Assembly (NCBI GenBank): GCA_003864495.1
Contig: ML133488.1
Coordinates: 1,809,230-1,873,229 of the forward strand
Source of the DNA: Nemopilema nomurai
Taxonomy: Eukaryota; Cnidaria; Scyphozoa; Rhizostomeae; Rhizostomatidae
DNA: 64,000 nucleotides
Direction: 5' to 3'
The position numbers and the translations under genes are program-made. Position 1 is the stretch's first letter, and every line of letters begins with the position of its first letter. Positions 24,226 through 45,356 of this stretch are shown here, piece after piece. The notes under the pieces were generated by a model, which did not search any database, was not told the DNA's origin, and saw nothing but the letters and a program-made list of their open reading frames with translations.

Positions 24226-24676
24226 GTGGGATCTAAATTAAAAATGGGTCCTAGTAATAACATCAGACAATTGATAACAGGATATGATAATTCTAGATAT
24301 TAAATTTTGAGAATTACAGAACTTGACTATATATAAATTGCTTCGCTCCCTACATAAAAAATATGCCACCCAGCTGTGGCTTTGAAGGCAGTAAAAAACT
24401 TTTAAAGTTCGAAAAAAGCAAAAGTAAACCTTCTAAAATGGAAAGAGAAAGAGTTATAAAGGTCTTTGGTAACTATAGAAAGCGAAAACAAAGTTGATAA
24501 AGGGTCGCGAAAAACCTGTAGAGCAGGTGGCACCTAGATTAGTTATCTCGTTGATCCAAAAGCACCTGCCTAGAATTGTGTACATACCCTTAGAGAACAC
24601 CTTCAGGGCTGCACAGTATGATTCAGCTTCACACTGCTTCAAGAACAATCAGCTTGCATGAATTAACGGTATCAAA

Positions 24677-27600
24677 ATGAAAGATACAACGATAGTCTGC
24701 TTTGGTGCAATGGTGATAACGATCCTGATAAATAGAAAATGCCTTTGCTTAACAAGGCTGCCTTGCAATTTTTACGCTGACTTCAGTGTTATTCTCAACA
24801 ACACCATCGACAGTGGGACAGCATTGAAGACAGTCTCCTCAGGAACAGTGCGAGAGTGCGCACTAGAATGTCTCTCTTGGCCCACATGTCGCTCTCTGAA
24901 TTTCAACATTGGTACAAAGACCTGTCACTTGCTGGAAAGAAGTCTCAATGAGAGCATTGCGCTGTTGAGGCATGGAGCAGGACAGGTTTATCTAACGACA
25001 GATGACGGAAAGTCGAATGTGAGTGTAGCCCTGTGATGCTAGTGTCATTATCCATAAATACGATCGGGTATTCTTAAATAAATGCTGGTCATACCCTTGC
25101 ATTTGACTAAACACTGTCTCCGAATGACTATGGAGTATTATTTCTTGAGTTTAAGAATGCATTCATCAGAAGGTAATAGAAATGGTAACGTTGAAAACAT
25201 TTTCTTGATTTGTAGAAAGGACCAGTCTGCTCCATGAAGTCTCCGTGTGAAAATGGCGCCATGTGCGAAGATACGTGCGATTCAAGAGGGTACAAGTGTA
25301 CATGCTCCCATCTTTACTACGGGACACACTGTGAAAGATTGAAGCAAGGTGCGTATTTTTCAAAAATATCGTAGAATTCAGTGATTGATTAATTTTCTTT
25401 TTTTTACAATAATTTTTTTTCATCGATGATTCAACATTTGGCGCTGTTTATATACCGAAAGGCCGCAGGTTACACATGTTTAGAAACAAAAACTCGAAAA
25501 ATTTGAATTAACCAATCCGGAATACTGTTTCTACAATTTCTATGTTGACTGTCAGTGGCGGATCCAGGGGGGTGCAAAGGGTGCTTGAGCACCGGTCAGA
25601 TTTTCGGAGTTGTGTTTCTGACAAAAGTTAATTTGTGCTTAAAATCAAGCTGAATAGACGTCACAAAATAAAACAAACACCTTCTACCAAAAAGAGATTC
25701 GATATTTCTTCCCTCTTTTACATGAAAATACCGAATTTCTATCTGAACTGCTTTGTTTTGCTGCGCTATAGTTTTTTATCATAGTGGAATATTTACCGGA
25801 ACAAGATTCTGACAGAATTTGAATGCTGACCAGTAACAAAACGAATTGCGAATTTCACCCAACAATGAAATTCTATTATCTGATTGTATTTAGAGCACCG
25901 GTGGGTCAGTAGAATAGAGTCCTCAAGAATGGAGCTAGCCAATCATCTTTTTACTCACCGGTGCTCAGATCGAATATTAGCCAATCACTTGCATTTTCAC
26001 CGGTGCTCGACGTCATCAGAGCACCGGTCAGGTCGAAATAGCCAATAAACGATTAGAATACGAAATGCTAGGATTCATTCGCTAGTCTTCCGTTACGGGC
26101 GTACCTCATTCGTGGGACGAGATGGATGAGCGCAAGAATCTTCTGTCGTGCTTACAAGATGGGAACATACTTTCGAGGTGCAATGGATGAGAATTTCATT
26201 GATTCACTTGCTGACTTTCAGCTTACCGATGGTGGGGAGAGCAACAGAGGCCATGGCTTGAAACACCTTTACTACGCGCATATCGACTTAATATTTTGAC
26301 AATTACTTTGTACATACAAGGTATGTAAGTGGCACCTCTTGAGTTGAAAACAATGTTCAAATACACTCTTTCTTTTATCAGAACAATTTTATAAAAACAC
26401 GAGCTTCAAAATTTTCAAGGATGTCTCACTCACTTTGTTGACAAACGAGGTCTGAATACCCCCTAGAGCACAATAGCTAGCAATTGCACTGCTTGCATCC
26501 TAATAATTTAATAACAATGCAAATCTTAACAAAAAAAGTTACATGTTGAAATTCTATGAGAGACGCTGCATGGCGCAAAGGGGTTAATCAGCGGACTTGA
26601 GTGACTAGGCCATGCATTTTGCAACTTTGTTCTTGATGACTTCACGACAGAACGTCATGGTGGTGATAATTGCTTTCTGAAAGTGATGGTATTTCCACGC
26701 TAATTTTTATTGACAGCCATCCTTTTGTGATTTTCCTAATTTGGGATATACATCTATTAAGTGATAGAGCAAGGTGGGAACAACGCTAACGTGACTCACG
26801 AATTGAATTTGCTAGAAAAGTTTCTTTCAATAAAAATGCCCAAGTTTTATCTATTCGCAAAATTCTTATCAAATCAGGTTTTTGAGTCTAAATATTAATT
26901 TATTATTCTTCAGGCTGAAATACTCTATGATTTTAAATGAACGCCAAATGTTTAATGATTAATTGAATTGCCAAGGGCTGGACAGCGTAAACGAAAAATT
27001 GGATGTCAAAATAGCTGTTTCGACAAACTGAAACTTTCTTATTAGAAGTTGGACGTGTTCAACTTTCGTCCAACTCCCATCTATTTTATTCTTTAATCCT
27101 CCCTCGAACCTATTGCCTTTAATGACGTGCACTGCACTTCAGAGGCTTTACTCCACCAGCCAGGTAATTTTTTTTGATCACGCTTTTAGTATAACACTAG
27201 ATCACGTTTTGTTTATTTAGTTGTAAAAGTCCGAATTATGTTCTGTTATGCTTGAAATATCAAGTTTTCTTGATTCGGGATATCAAACATAAAGGATATA
27301 AATTTCAAAACATATTGTAGCTACTCTTGTATATAGATCATTTAACCGATAGAAACTTTTCAGTTTCTCTACTTGAACCACCACTGTGAGCGAAAATCAA
27401 TGGCGCAAAAGAACCATGCTCAACTTGTAAAACCCTTTGACTGTACGCGCGTTTCTTCTCTCTTTCATTTCCTGCAATGGTGTTGTCTAGTTTCTGGTTT
27501 CTGTACGACGGTGCGAATGGGTTGAATACCCTTACATAAAAAAATGCCACGTATGCTGATGCCAAGCCTTGCCTCTTCTGATTTGTTGGAATTCTTTGGG

Positions 27601-27894
27601 AGATTTTCACCACTGAGATGTTGTAGAGGTGACTCAATTCTAAAATCGTTAGAAATTTCTGTTGCTAACTTGCCGAGTAGATCACGTACTTCATTGTGTC
27701 GATGATGAATGTATCCACCTTTTTGACAAGACATCGCAGTGTCAACGGAAAAGTGTTTTCCGCATATACAAATAGTTGACATGAACTTTAGATGCCATCT
27801 ATATCTCAATCGGATTGCGTGTGGAACTCACGCTTGTTAAGAACAAAATTTTCGGCCTTCAAAGGAAGAGGAGTGAGCCATGAAGACGCATGTA

Positions 27895-27936
<42 letters not shown>

Positions 27937-30678
27937 AATGCCTGATGGACTGATTAATTGACAGCTTTTGTCGTCAATCGTTACTTTAACAGACCCAAAA
28001 ACTAGCAGGGCTTTATGGGTGCTTTCGCTAGGGATGTTTTATGAATAAACATATCTCAGTCTGCCAATAAGTTACCTGTCTTTCAGCTGTCATCGAAGCA
28101 GTATTAATTCTGTGCCTGCAACTAAACCAGTCGAGGTATTCTAGCGCTGTCGTAATAATCTTCGACAAACTATAGGTAAAGACATTTTGGACACAAGGAA
28201 GAGCTAATGAAATCTGCTGGCTACTTTTAAAAATAGTGATGCTATTTAAAAGAAGGCAAAGACGAAAACAGTATTGATGCGGGAAAATTCAAGAAGAATA
28301 GTTGGGATAAACATGATTGAGTCGATTAGCCAATTATCAAACAAGCCAATGAATAAATCATGCGCTCAACAAAAAAGTTGGCAAGGTTACCGTTATCAAC
28401 TTGCCGAGACAATAGCAATAATGAGTCAGTAGCAACAAAGAATTGCGAGTTGATCAAGTGCATTTTCTCAATAGAACAAAAGCTGGTCATTGCTTTGTTT
28501 TCAGTTATTTTGATAGGTGGATGATATGATTTTTGATGCAATCGCATCTAATTGACGTTTTTTGCCGTATCTTGTCAGACAGCGTGTTCATCTGTCTAAT
28601 GAAAGGCTCTCTGATTAATAAATGAGGCATATAAAGCCGTGCTGAGTAGTATCAATATACTTTTTGGAACTATACACTTTGAAGCCTGAAAAGAAGGCAA
28701 GAAGATTAAGAGCTTATTGCTAATATGACAGGGCCTAAAATGGCATGGCTACCCTACCAAGCAATACAATTAGTGAAGGGCTTAAAGTTTAAAGTTATGA
28801 TGCCAAGTTCAATAATGTTATTATGAAGTTTCTTTTATGACAGCTAATGATTTAGTCACGAACATTTCTCAGGTTCGAAAGCTATTTCAGAAGCTGTCAT
28901 TACGGATTGTGACAGGCTATTGATTTCGTATTTGGGCTTTAAGCACAAAAGAGCCTATCCTTAAGCTGTGCTTGTTAAACGCATATGAAATTTCTTCATG
29001 AAGAGCTCTTCGTGTCAGGTTAGTTCCTTTATTACAACTGAACAAAGCGATAGCTGCAAAATAGGTAGGAAATTCTGACCTTGAAATAATCACTGGGTAG
29101 AACTGTTTTGGACGCACTGAAAATCGCTGGTAGTTCATTGAAGATCCCAGTCGCACATACATGCTAACTGTCCTATCGTCGGCAGGTTGCGGAGACGTAA
29201 AGAGGTCTGGAGAGACAACAAGCGGAATGTACGAGATAAAGCCGGACCCATACTGGAAGACCATTGTTTACTGTGACTTCATATACGGCAGTCAAGACTG
29301 GATTGTCTTCCAAAGACGAATTAATGGCAGTGTCGACTTCTATCGAGACTGGGCATCGTACAAGAGTGGATTCGGCAATCCGAGAGGAAACTTTTGGATC
29401 GGCCTTGATACATTGCACAGACTGGCTGCACCAGGAAGAGGGGCAATTCTGCGAGTCGATTTGAAACATTATAACAGTCCATCAACTCTGTTTTATGCAG
29501 AGTACTCGGCGTTTGAAGTTGGTGACGAAGCGTCTGGCTACCGGTTGGCCTTAGGCACATATGCAGGTAAGTCAACAAGAGGCCCTACCTTACGAAACAT
29601 AGACCTGAACATGCAGAGAGGAATCATTGCATTTATTTCATAGAGTGTTGCCAAGCAGTTAGGTTTGTCTAGGAGAGCGCACATTCCTTGTTTTTTCCTT
29701 CGACCTATCTGTTCGACAGTACTTTTGTCTCCATACTGTAACTGTAACTGTTAATTGCGGAATCTTTGATAGCAAACCTAATTCCCAACAGTTTGCTATG
29801 ACACGAACTGATTGTGCGAATCATCTACATGCTAGAGATCAGCCCTTTTAAAGGCGTAAATATTTTGCAGTTTTATGCGTACGAGTTAGACAAGATGCTT
29901 GCGCTGAGTGAATTGCAAACAAATGACCATGTGTTTGCATTCGGAAACCTATTGATCTTCAGGAAGAATCGATTCGGCAATCTATATCTTTAACAAAAAG
30001 AGACATTTGATAAATGGTGATTGGGGTTAAACTTAATTGAGTCTTCTTTGAAAAAGGACCACTCCCCAGAGACTATCAATATTTAGGATTTTTGTCACAT
30101 ATATTTAGGGGGAATATGTGAATATTGAGAAATGAACGAAGTTGAAAAGCATTCAATTGATAGTCGGGAAAGTCTGTCTCTCTCAAATACTCAAGTTGAG
30201 AGAGCTTCGATCGTCTTAGGGAACCGACAAATTTTATTCTTATAAAAGAGCCTGAGATGGCCCTTTCATTAAATTAGGTAAATTAAAGTTTTGTTAAGAT
30301 ATTGTGAAACAGATCTTAATAGTTGGAAATAAAATCCAGCACAGACAAAGATTGATAGGAACGTACTTATAGATATCACGTAAGGTGTTATGTAGAGATA
30401 CCAGCAATGTTATGTTGTTAGGGAATGCTGGTGATGCTATGACTGTTCACAATGGAATGAAATTCTCAACATATGATCGAGAGAATGACCGATCAAGAGG
30501 CCACTGTGCCAGAATTCATAAAGGAGGCTGGTGGTTCAATGCATGCTACAAGGGATTCCTAAATGGGCTTCACCCATTATCCATGACGAATGCACATCAA
30601 TACAGCACTTGGGTTTCAACTTATGGAACTACTGGAGACATAATCTTTTCAGAGATGAAGCTAAAGTTTTACAAGTAA
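24677..30678 (+). CDS. secreted PAN-EGF-fibrinogen-domain lectin, copy B (4 exons)
   Basis: Exons 24677-25018, 25216-25348, 29186-29566 and 30422-30678 have the same lengths (342, 133, 381, 257 nt) and phases as copy A and give a 370-residue product. The order is hydrophobic leader, PAN/Apple domain, one EGF module, fibrinogen C-terminal domain. Exons 1-3 differ from copy A at only a few residues (for example D/E at position 3, K/N in the PAN domain, Q/R and H/Y in exon 3). In exon 4 the copies agree to FSTYDR and then diverge: the calcium site reads DREND instead of DRDND, and the ACHAANLNG segment reads ACYKGFLNG. Intron 2 is 3837 bp versus 1082 bp in copy A because of inserted repeats. Function: probably extracellular recognition; ligand unknown. 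Confidence 0.88.
25391..27895. mobile_element. about 2.5-kb insertion in intron 2 of FReD copy B
   Basis: The sequence homologous to copy A's intron 2 stops after about 25390 and resumes at about 27896 in the (GATT)n tract. The intervening DNA starts near a hAT-like terminal sequence CAGTGGCGGATCCAG (25553 on) but has no matching right end. It also contains several GAGCACCGGT motifs and a retroelement remnant at 27338-27809. Deletion from copy A rather than insertion is possible, but the transposon content favours insertion. Confidence 0.6.
27338..27809 (-). pseudogene. retroelement ORF remnant (C-x-C-G...GG...RHNEVRD motif)
   Basis: One frame reads C-I-C-G-K-H-F, then SCQKGGY-I-H-H-RHNEVRD, and a second frame continues R-V-F-N-P-F-A-P-S-Y and VEHGSFAPLIF. 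Both pieces belong to a repetitive protein type I associate with cnidarian retroelement C-termini; the exact class is not certain. The frame change in the middle shows it is decayed. Confidence 0.5.
27896..27936 (+). repeat. (GATT)n microsatellite
   Basis: About ten TGAT/GATT units in a row at the right edge of the intron-2 insertion. Copy A has a shorter, impure version, so the tract has expanded in copy B. Confidence 0.85.
28030..28244. repeat. second indel, about 215 bp, in intron 2 of FReD copy B
   Basis: Copy A reads GCTTTCGCTTTAAAAGAAGG without a break, while copy B has about 215 bp between GCTTTCGCT and TTTAAAAGAAGG. No coding content or clear terminal repeats are visible. Confidence 0.6.
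29567..30421 (+). other. intron 3 of FReD copy B, 855 bp
   Basis: Donor GTAAGT after TATGCAG and acceptor TTGTTAG. Length equals that of copy A. Confidence 0.8.
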
Positions 30679-33101
30679 AGCATAAGGATTCTCTATTTGA
30701 GGCGGACTGGAGGCTCTAGTCTGTCACGTTATCAATACATTAAGATGTTGGATGACAGGAGAAGAGTACGTGACAATAACACTGCATATTATGAAACAGT
30801 TTCGCATGACTGGACATGATGGGGCAAATCATGGCAAAAGCGACCAAAACTATGGCTTAACATGGCATAGTATGCTGTAGAAACCTGTTTAACTGCATAA
30901 GCGATGATAATTAACAACGTACGATGTACGTTGGCACTGTTTGAGTGATTATTAATAGCATTCGTATTACACGGGAATATTATACTTTTCTTTTATGATA
31001 TTTGATTTCCCTTGAAATACACGTTTTTTTTCTTATAAGAAACCTAGTACTAGAGCCCTCAAATCAAAGAAACTTTTAGAACTAAATCTTTAATTTAAAA
31101 TTTAATACTTTAACAAAATTGTTTTCAGTAACAGTTTTTCATTCAATGTTCAGCAAGTAGTCTTCGTGTTCTCGTTAAGTTTTACTTCATTGCGAAAAGA
31201 AAAAAGCAAGCAACGTTGTTCAATTTCGGGTATTAAATACGAGCATGTCACCGAGGAGAGTCCTATGCAAGGGAAGGCGCAAAAATTGATGTTAAATGCT
31301 TATCTAAAAATAAGAAACTTTTAAGAAACTTTTAGTACTAGAAACTAGTGAAAAATTATGAAACTTTTAGTACTGGGACCCAAGCGAGGTTTCTTATAAA
31401 AAAATAACGTGTAGACAGATACCCTTCATGTTGCTTGCAGTGAAGTTTCAAGACTCTCCCGTTTATTAACTTGTCAGAGACGGCTGACGAAGGAATGGCA
31501 GCCTAGAGAAAGAGCTTGTCTAATTTGCACTTGAATGTAGTCAAGCGCACACCCACTGATGTGTAATAAATGTATTGTTATATAGAGACTAGCATGCACA
31601 CTTTAGGTGCATGCAGAAGGCTTTTCCCAATTATATGGTATACTCACATGAAGTAAGTAAAAGCACCCATTGTGCCAAATCTAATGCACCATTATTTTGA
31701 AAGATAACTGGCTACATTTGACCTTCTTTTCTGTGTGAAACGTTCTGCATTATCCAATCTTCACATAAATACTAACCGGCTGAGAGGAGTTAGCACTTAG
31801 ATAATTAATATTTCGTACACACTATAGGCTTTCTTTTCAAGAAATAATGATTCAGGATTGGCGAAAACCGGCTGTCCCCACTCCTTGTAGATCAGAACTA
31901 TTTTAAGGCGATGTAGATAGAAAAAGATGAGCTTATAGTTTACAAGTTTATATGTAGTGCAAAATGAGCCAAAATTCCTAAAACGACCCGTGTTTAAACG
32001 TTCTCATCACCAATCACGGGAAAAGCTTTCTAGTAAGCCTTTAGTTTGATGAACGAATAGTTAGCAGAAAGAACTGATATCAGAAAATAGGTATAGAAAC
32101 AACTCGTTTTTCTGGGCTTGACCTTGTCATGTGTTCCATGCATAAGTCGTAGAACTGGTTAATGTTTTAAATGGATACACCTATTATTCTTTCTGGATGG
32201 CAATAAGATATATTGAGGGATCTGGATTCAATAAAAATTACAATGCAGGATAAGACTAGCGATTTCTGGGTGCTGATGCCGCCAACCACGCCCTCTTTAC
32301 ACAACCCTCTAGTGCTTTTCGATCCGCAACTGTCCTTTGGCTTTTTCGGCTTTTTGGCACTTACGAATTTGCATACTCTGAAATCTATGATTTTGCCGTT
32401 CTGCGCTATTTCTTAAAGTTTTTATAACCGTCTATTTGACAAACATTGTAAGCAAAATTAGATATTTTAAAGACGCCACATCTTGAAAAATATTCTGCTT
32501 ACAAGAGTAAAATATTTAACAAAATTCATAATTTGGAAGAAATTTCAAATAAGATGAATTATTTGAAATAAACTTTGCATATAGTAGTGTCCTGCATATA
32601 AGGGAAAAAATTTACGAATTACAGACCTTAATCTTCTTAAATAACCCTTTAGATAAGAAACTGGTGAAAGTCTGAAAAAAACTTTGTTCTTATTCAAAAA
32701 TTATCATATAATCTAATCCTTTGTAAAACAAAACAAAACAGAAATCATTATAATTTAGTCAAAGGAATTTTGAATGCAAACCAAGCAAAGAGCACTTTTC
32801 TGGAATATATTATTGAGCTTGTTTAATGTGAACTTTTTCTTATAAAAAACATTACCCTTATTTTAAGTGTATATCTAATTTTATAAGAAACGTATCAGAC
32901 TTGAAATAAAAAAGTTGCTCCTTATATGTGGGACGCCACAGTGTATTGCATACAATGCGATAATTGTTATTTCAAAGACTTGTCCTTGGTGTCACGTCTC
33001 GTTTTCACTAAGAGGCTCGCATCCAAGTTCCATTACCACCTTTCCGCCGGCTGGGAGAGTCACTCTAAGACAGACTATCTTCAGGCGCATGCAGGCGAAT
33101 T
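30679..33101. other. intergenic between FReD copy B and PDCD6, with one small element
   Basis: No gene is seen. It contains the TA-flanked element at 31020-31411; near 32838-32905 further TTATAAAAAACAT and TTATAAGAAACG motifs suggest a second degraded relative. Confidence 0.4.
31020..31411. mobile_element. 392-bp MITE with TA target duplication
   Basis: The left end CACGTTTTTTTTCTTATAAG and the right end, read in reverse complement (CACGTTATTTTTTTATAAG), form inverted repeats of about 24 bp that continue into GAAACCT. TA flanks both sides (31018-31019 and 31412-31413), as expected for Tc1/mariner-type elements. It is non-coding. Internal AGAAACTTTTAGTACT repeats are also present. Confidence 0.7.
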
Positions 33102-41535
<8,434 letters not shown>

Positions 41536-44500
41536 AATCTACCTGATTGGACTGCTGAGTGAATTGGTAACATAGCAATTTTGCCTTGGTATGGGACAAA
41601 GAGGGGCCTGCTTTAGCCAAATTCCTTTTTTATTAACAATTGTAATGTGCGGTTAGTGTATCCATCTTGTTATAGAGCCATCTTTTTGTTGTACGGAAGT
41701 AAAGAGACTTATGATTCGACTTGGACCCGCTAAGGTGAATTGTATGAACGATCACAACTTGGTCTCAACTTCTAAGCTTCCCAAATCAAACACTTTGACT
41801 ATTGCTGATAGTTTATCAGTAACAGCTTCCCAAAGTGGGAATTGAGGACGGGATGATAATTTCTTATTTCTTTAGATTGACTTTTCTCAATAGATTATGC
41901 GCCATCATTATTTGTAATACTGTAAAGCTAATTTATTGTACGATAAAAAAGCTAGTTCCAAACTTTTCATCAATATGCTATTCCAATATATGTTCATGAT
42001 TATAATGAAAATTGTCGATCGCCAACTCAAATTTCTCGTCGAATCTCGATTTTTTGTAGTCAATCTACTGCCGGCTTTGCGCATGCGCTAGCCAGCGCAG
42101 GCATGACCATTTCCTGTTGAATAGAAACCTTCGAAAAGGTCTCTGTTAATGCCAGAATTTCGTTCTTCATGACATTTTCATTAAAAAAATTTCTCCGACC
42201 ATCTCATTCTATGTACAAGACTTTTCACTTGGACTTTTCTAAGAGGTATGAAATGGATGCTGATTGGTTTTAGCACAGCCAATCATGCGTCCTTCTTGCA
42301 GTCCTCATGTGATTTTCAATCCCCAACAGGCTATTTTATCAACTTTTGGTCATTTGCATTCTCTCTGGGACCTGAAAGTGCTTTAAGTATGCAGAAATTA
42401 TGTTCGTTGTCATCCCGTTATATTTTATCCGTGCAGTTTTAGGAAGTCTTGGAACAAGGATCTGATTTTCATTGATCCCAACGCAGCCCAACCAACACCG
42501 TAGTCACATGAACATTTCCAATAAGTCCCCAACCACACTTATCTTCTTCAGCAGCGCCTTGTCGCTTCACTGTCTTAACCTCGTTTTTGAGTGATTCATC
42601 GTACTTAACAAAAAACCTCTAGTGTGACGTCTTCCTAGAATATATTTATATTATTTCAATGTTGTGGTGAATGGACAAATCTAGCACTGGAAAATCTCAA
42701 AGTGGTTTTGAAGCGCCCTGGCGTGGTTAACTTTTCCTACCGTTTCGCCATCTCAATAAACTTGTCGTCCGTATCTCAAGCATGAAGCTTACTGCTCCAA
42801 TTCGAAGCATGAATTCGAAGCACCTCGTCGTTTCTGCTTCAATATACCCCAAATACAATCGGTTATACCATGAGAAGCAACAGTTTTATTAGCAACTTTG
42901 ACGTCAACGTTGGATCTGTAGTCTCGACTATTCTGAAAACAATCTACTGAGATCTACTAGTTTATCTATCCCTCTTTCTAGGCACTATCGTTGGTTGCTT
43001 AAGCTATTTGAATTATCACTAAGCTACAACATCCTTGACCAAGATAGAAGATAATTAGTTTAGAATTTTATAATTCCTGTTTCTAAAACAATAATATATG
43101 AAAGCTAACTCTATCACCTGAGACATGAAGGATCATTCTTTACTTATGATAAGAACCGGTATCGGTATGCTAGTTTCTGAATGCATTTTCGATAATAATA
43201 TTTTCGCTAATGAAGATATTTTGGCCCCCAGCCGCTGGTGAATCCTTGAATTGTCAATGCGGCAGGTAATGCTGATTCAAATCATACGAATATACATGCA
43301 GGTTACTCGATTGATCACTGGAAAAGCTCCTTTCAGTCGACTGTTTTGTTTTCCACGTTCGATATATAACTATTATCGTGACATGGTGAGCTTTAATTTC
43401 CACTAAACACCAAAGACCTTGCGGTCGTTGCTAGATGAGACACACGTCAAAACACTGGTGGCAACAATTCCATATCACGTCGTTTTGCAATTTACCGTCC
43501 AACTTGTCAGCGCATCGAGAAATCTTGCAAAAAGAAGAACAAGGAGACGTTTATACAAGCTGGTAATTGCTGGTATTTTATAGTTACATAACCTCTTTAA
43601 TTATAGCAAGAGCTTACGTTTATTGAAAGTATATTTTGTGTTAAAAGATGTTTTTTTATAATGAATAATGCTTTCTAATCATCAGTTTCATGCAATTTTA
43701 AGTAATATCCTCTTCCCTGGTCTTGCATTGAGGCATATCCAATCCCACTTGTGTATTTGCATAGCCCATAAGCTACTGTATCAATAATACCGTTATGTGG
43801 TACATGAAGAAGCAAAAGTCTCTGAGTCCAAGAGCTAGGTGCCCCGATGTTTTTGCTGGCCAAATGTTTTTTGCTACCTAGTTATTTTTGCTGTCTAGAT
43901 GGTTTACTGCACATAATACACTTGACGCATCTTTCAGAGGTTGTTAAGTATAGAAAGATGTCGAAACTTTAGAGTATTTTATTTCAAGACATTAAAAATT
44001 TACTGAAAACTGAAATCTCTCCAAGCAAGGGCGGTACAAGTGGAAACGTTGGTCCTCACTGTGGAAGCAACAGATGGGCCTAGTGGGTCGATATCTCCTT
44101 TTTAATGTATGTTTTGATAATTATGAATTTTCTGAACGCTTCTTTCAATTTGCACCTAGCATTTACCTTGGCTTACCTTGCCTTACAAGATGCCCTTTGT
44201 CATTGGTCTGACTTGTTTGGCCGTGACGCAGTCCGTGAAATGTTTTGAGTGTAACTTGCTACCAATGCTAGTTGCTATACAGATCCGAACGTTCAACTAA
44301 ATCCGGACAGTTTGAGTCACGAGCTGACTTTTGTGTTTGCCCGATTTATAAATTGGTCTCTCTAATGCACAGTTTAAACTGATGTTCACGATATTGTCTG
44401 AGCCCATATTCACCGTCTTCGTGAGGCTTTTTACAGCTAAAATAGTCCACCTGTGGCTTGGTCCTATCTTATGAAAAATGTTTTTCGTTATATCTCTTCA

Positions 44501-45356
44501 AAGCTACTTGTTATTGGGCTCTCTTAAATGAATTTTTTGGTTTTAGTGCTCAATTTGTCCTTCCAGCTGGTCATTTTGTCCCTCCACCTGGTGCTTTTGC
44601 TTTTTGGATGCAGTACATAGATATCAGTAGCTGCCATGCGGGTCTCGAATGTTGTTGGATTTGGCCCACTTTTGACTGATTTTGCCCTGAGTTTATCAAG
44701 CTCATACGTCAAGAGAATTTAGAAAATCAATTTCTATGCCAACTCAACAGCTAAAGTTTTAATGTAGCAAAATAATTTAATAGCAAAAGATTTCAGCTCC
44801 TGCAAACATTTATTGGAAAACTAACAGCTGCTTTGGTTGCCAGGCTTTTAGTAGCTCCGTCTATACCCAAAAATAGATTTACAATATTTTTTTGAATAAA
44901 GGCGGTCAATAGATAATTATGTGCAAAAGTCATGTTCTATCAGTTTTAAATTCTATTGACTGCTTAAAAAGCTTTTGCTACACAATTCTTTAGTGCATCA
45001 CTTAGAATTAATTTGCTATTACGTAACTACTGTATTTTTGAGAGCAGTGATGTGTAGTTGCTTTCCTTCTTTCTACTTAATTTATTATGTGGTTGTACGG
45101 AATTTCATGCTATTTTTGAATGGAGCAAAAGATAGAGCTTGAAATTCGCCAATTGAGTTTTGATAGGTTTTGAAGCATCGATTCGAAAGTTGCAAGCATT
45201 TCAAACACAGTAAAACTTGTTACCCACCAAACTTTACAGCGTAGAAAGTACTGAAGAAGTGAGTGAAGATAAGACTCTGATGTTCATCAAATACGTCTAC
45301 CTAAATAGGCCATAACGTTTACTGATTAAAGTTTTTCCCTTTTCACCCTAGTGACG
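41536..45356. other. intergenic between PDCD6 and the REJ-family gene
   Basis: No gene is supported. The first part probably holds the PDCD6 3' UTR. ORFs are short and lack domain signals or consistent splice sites. Confidence 0.4.

Larger units (their letters stand above)
20815..24676. other. spacer between the two divergent FReD genes
   Basis: About 3.86 kb separates the two start codons, so any regulatory DNA here could serve both genes. No gene is supported. Contents include a G-rich run at 23385-23404 and an AT dinucleotide-rich tract near 24165-24225. The similarity between the gene copies fades right around the start codons and is not seen in the flanks of the spacer. Confidence 0.5.

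Noticed and set aside
17568..30678. The inverted FReD pair as a pure assembly duplicate
   Set aside because: Exon 4 and flanks differ strongly and introns carry copy-specific insertions, so two real loci are more likely; long reads would still be needed to exclude a haplotype artefact.
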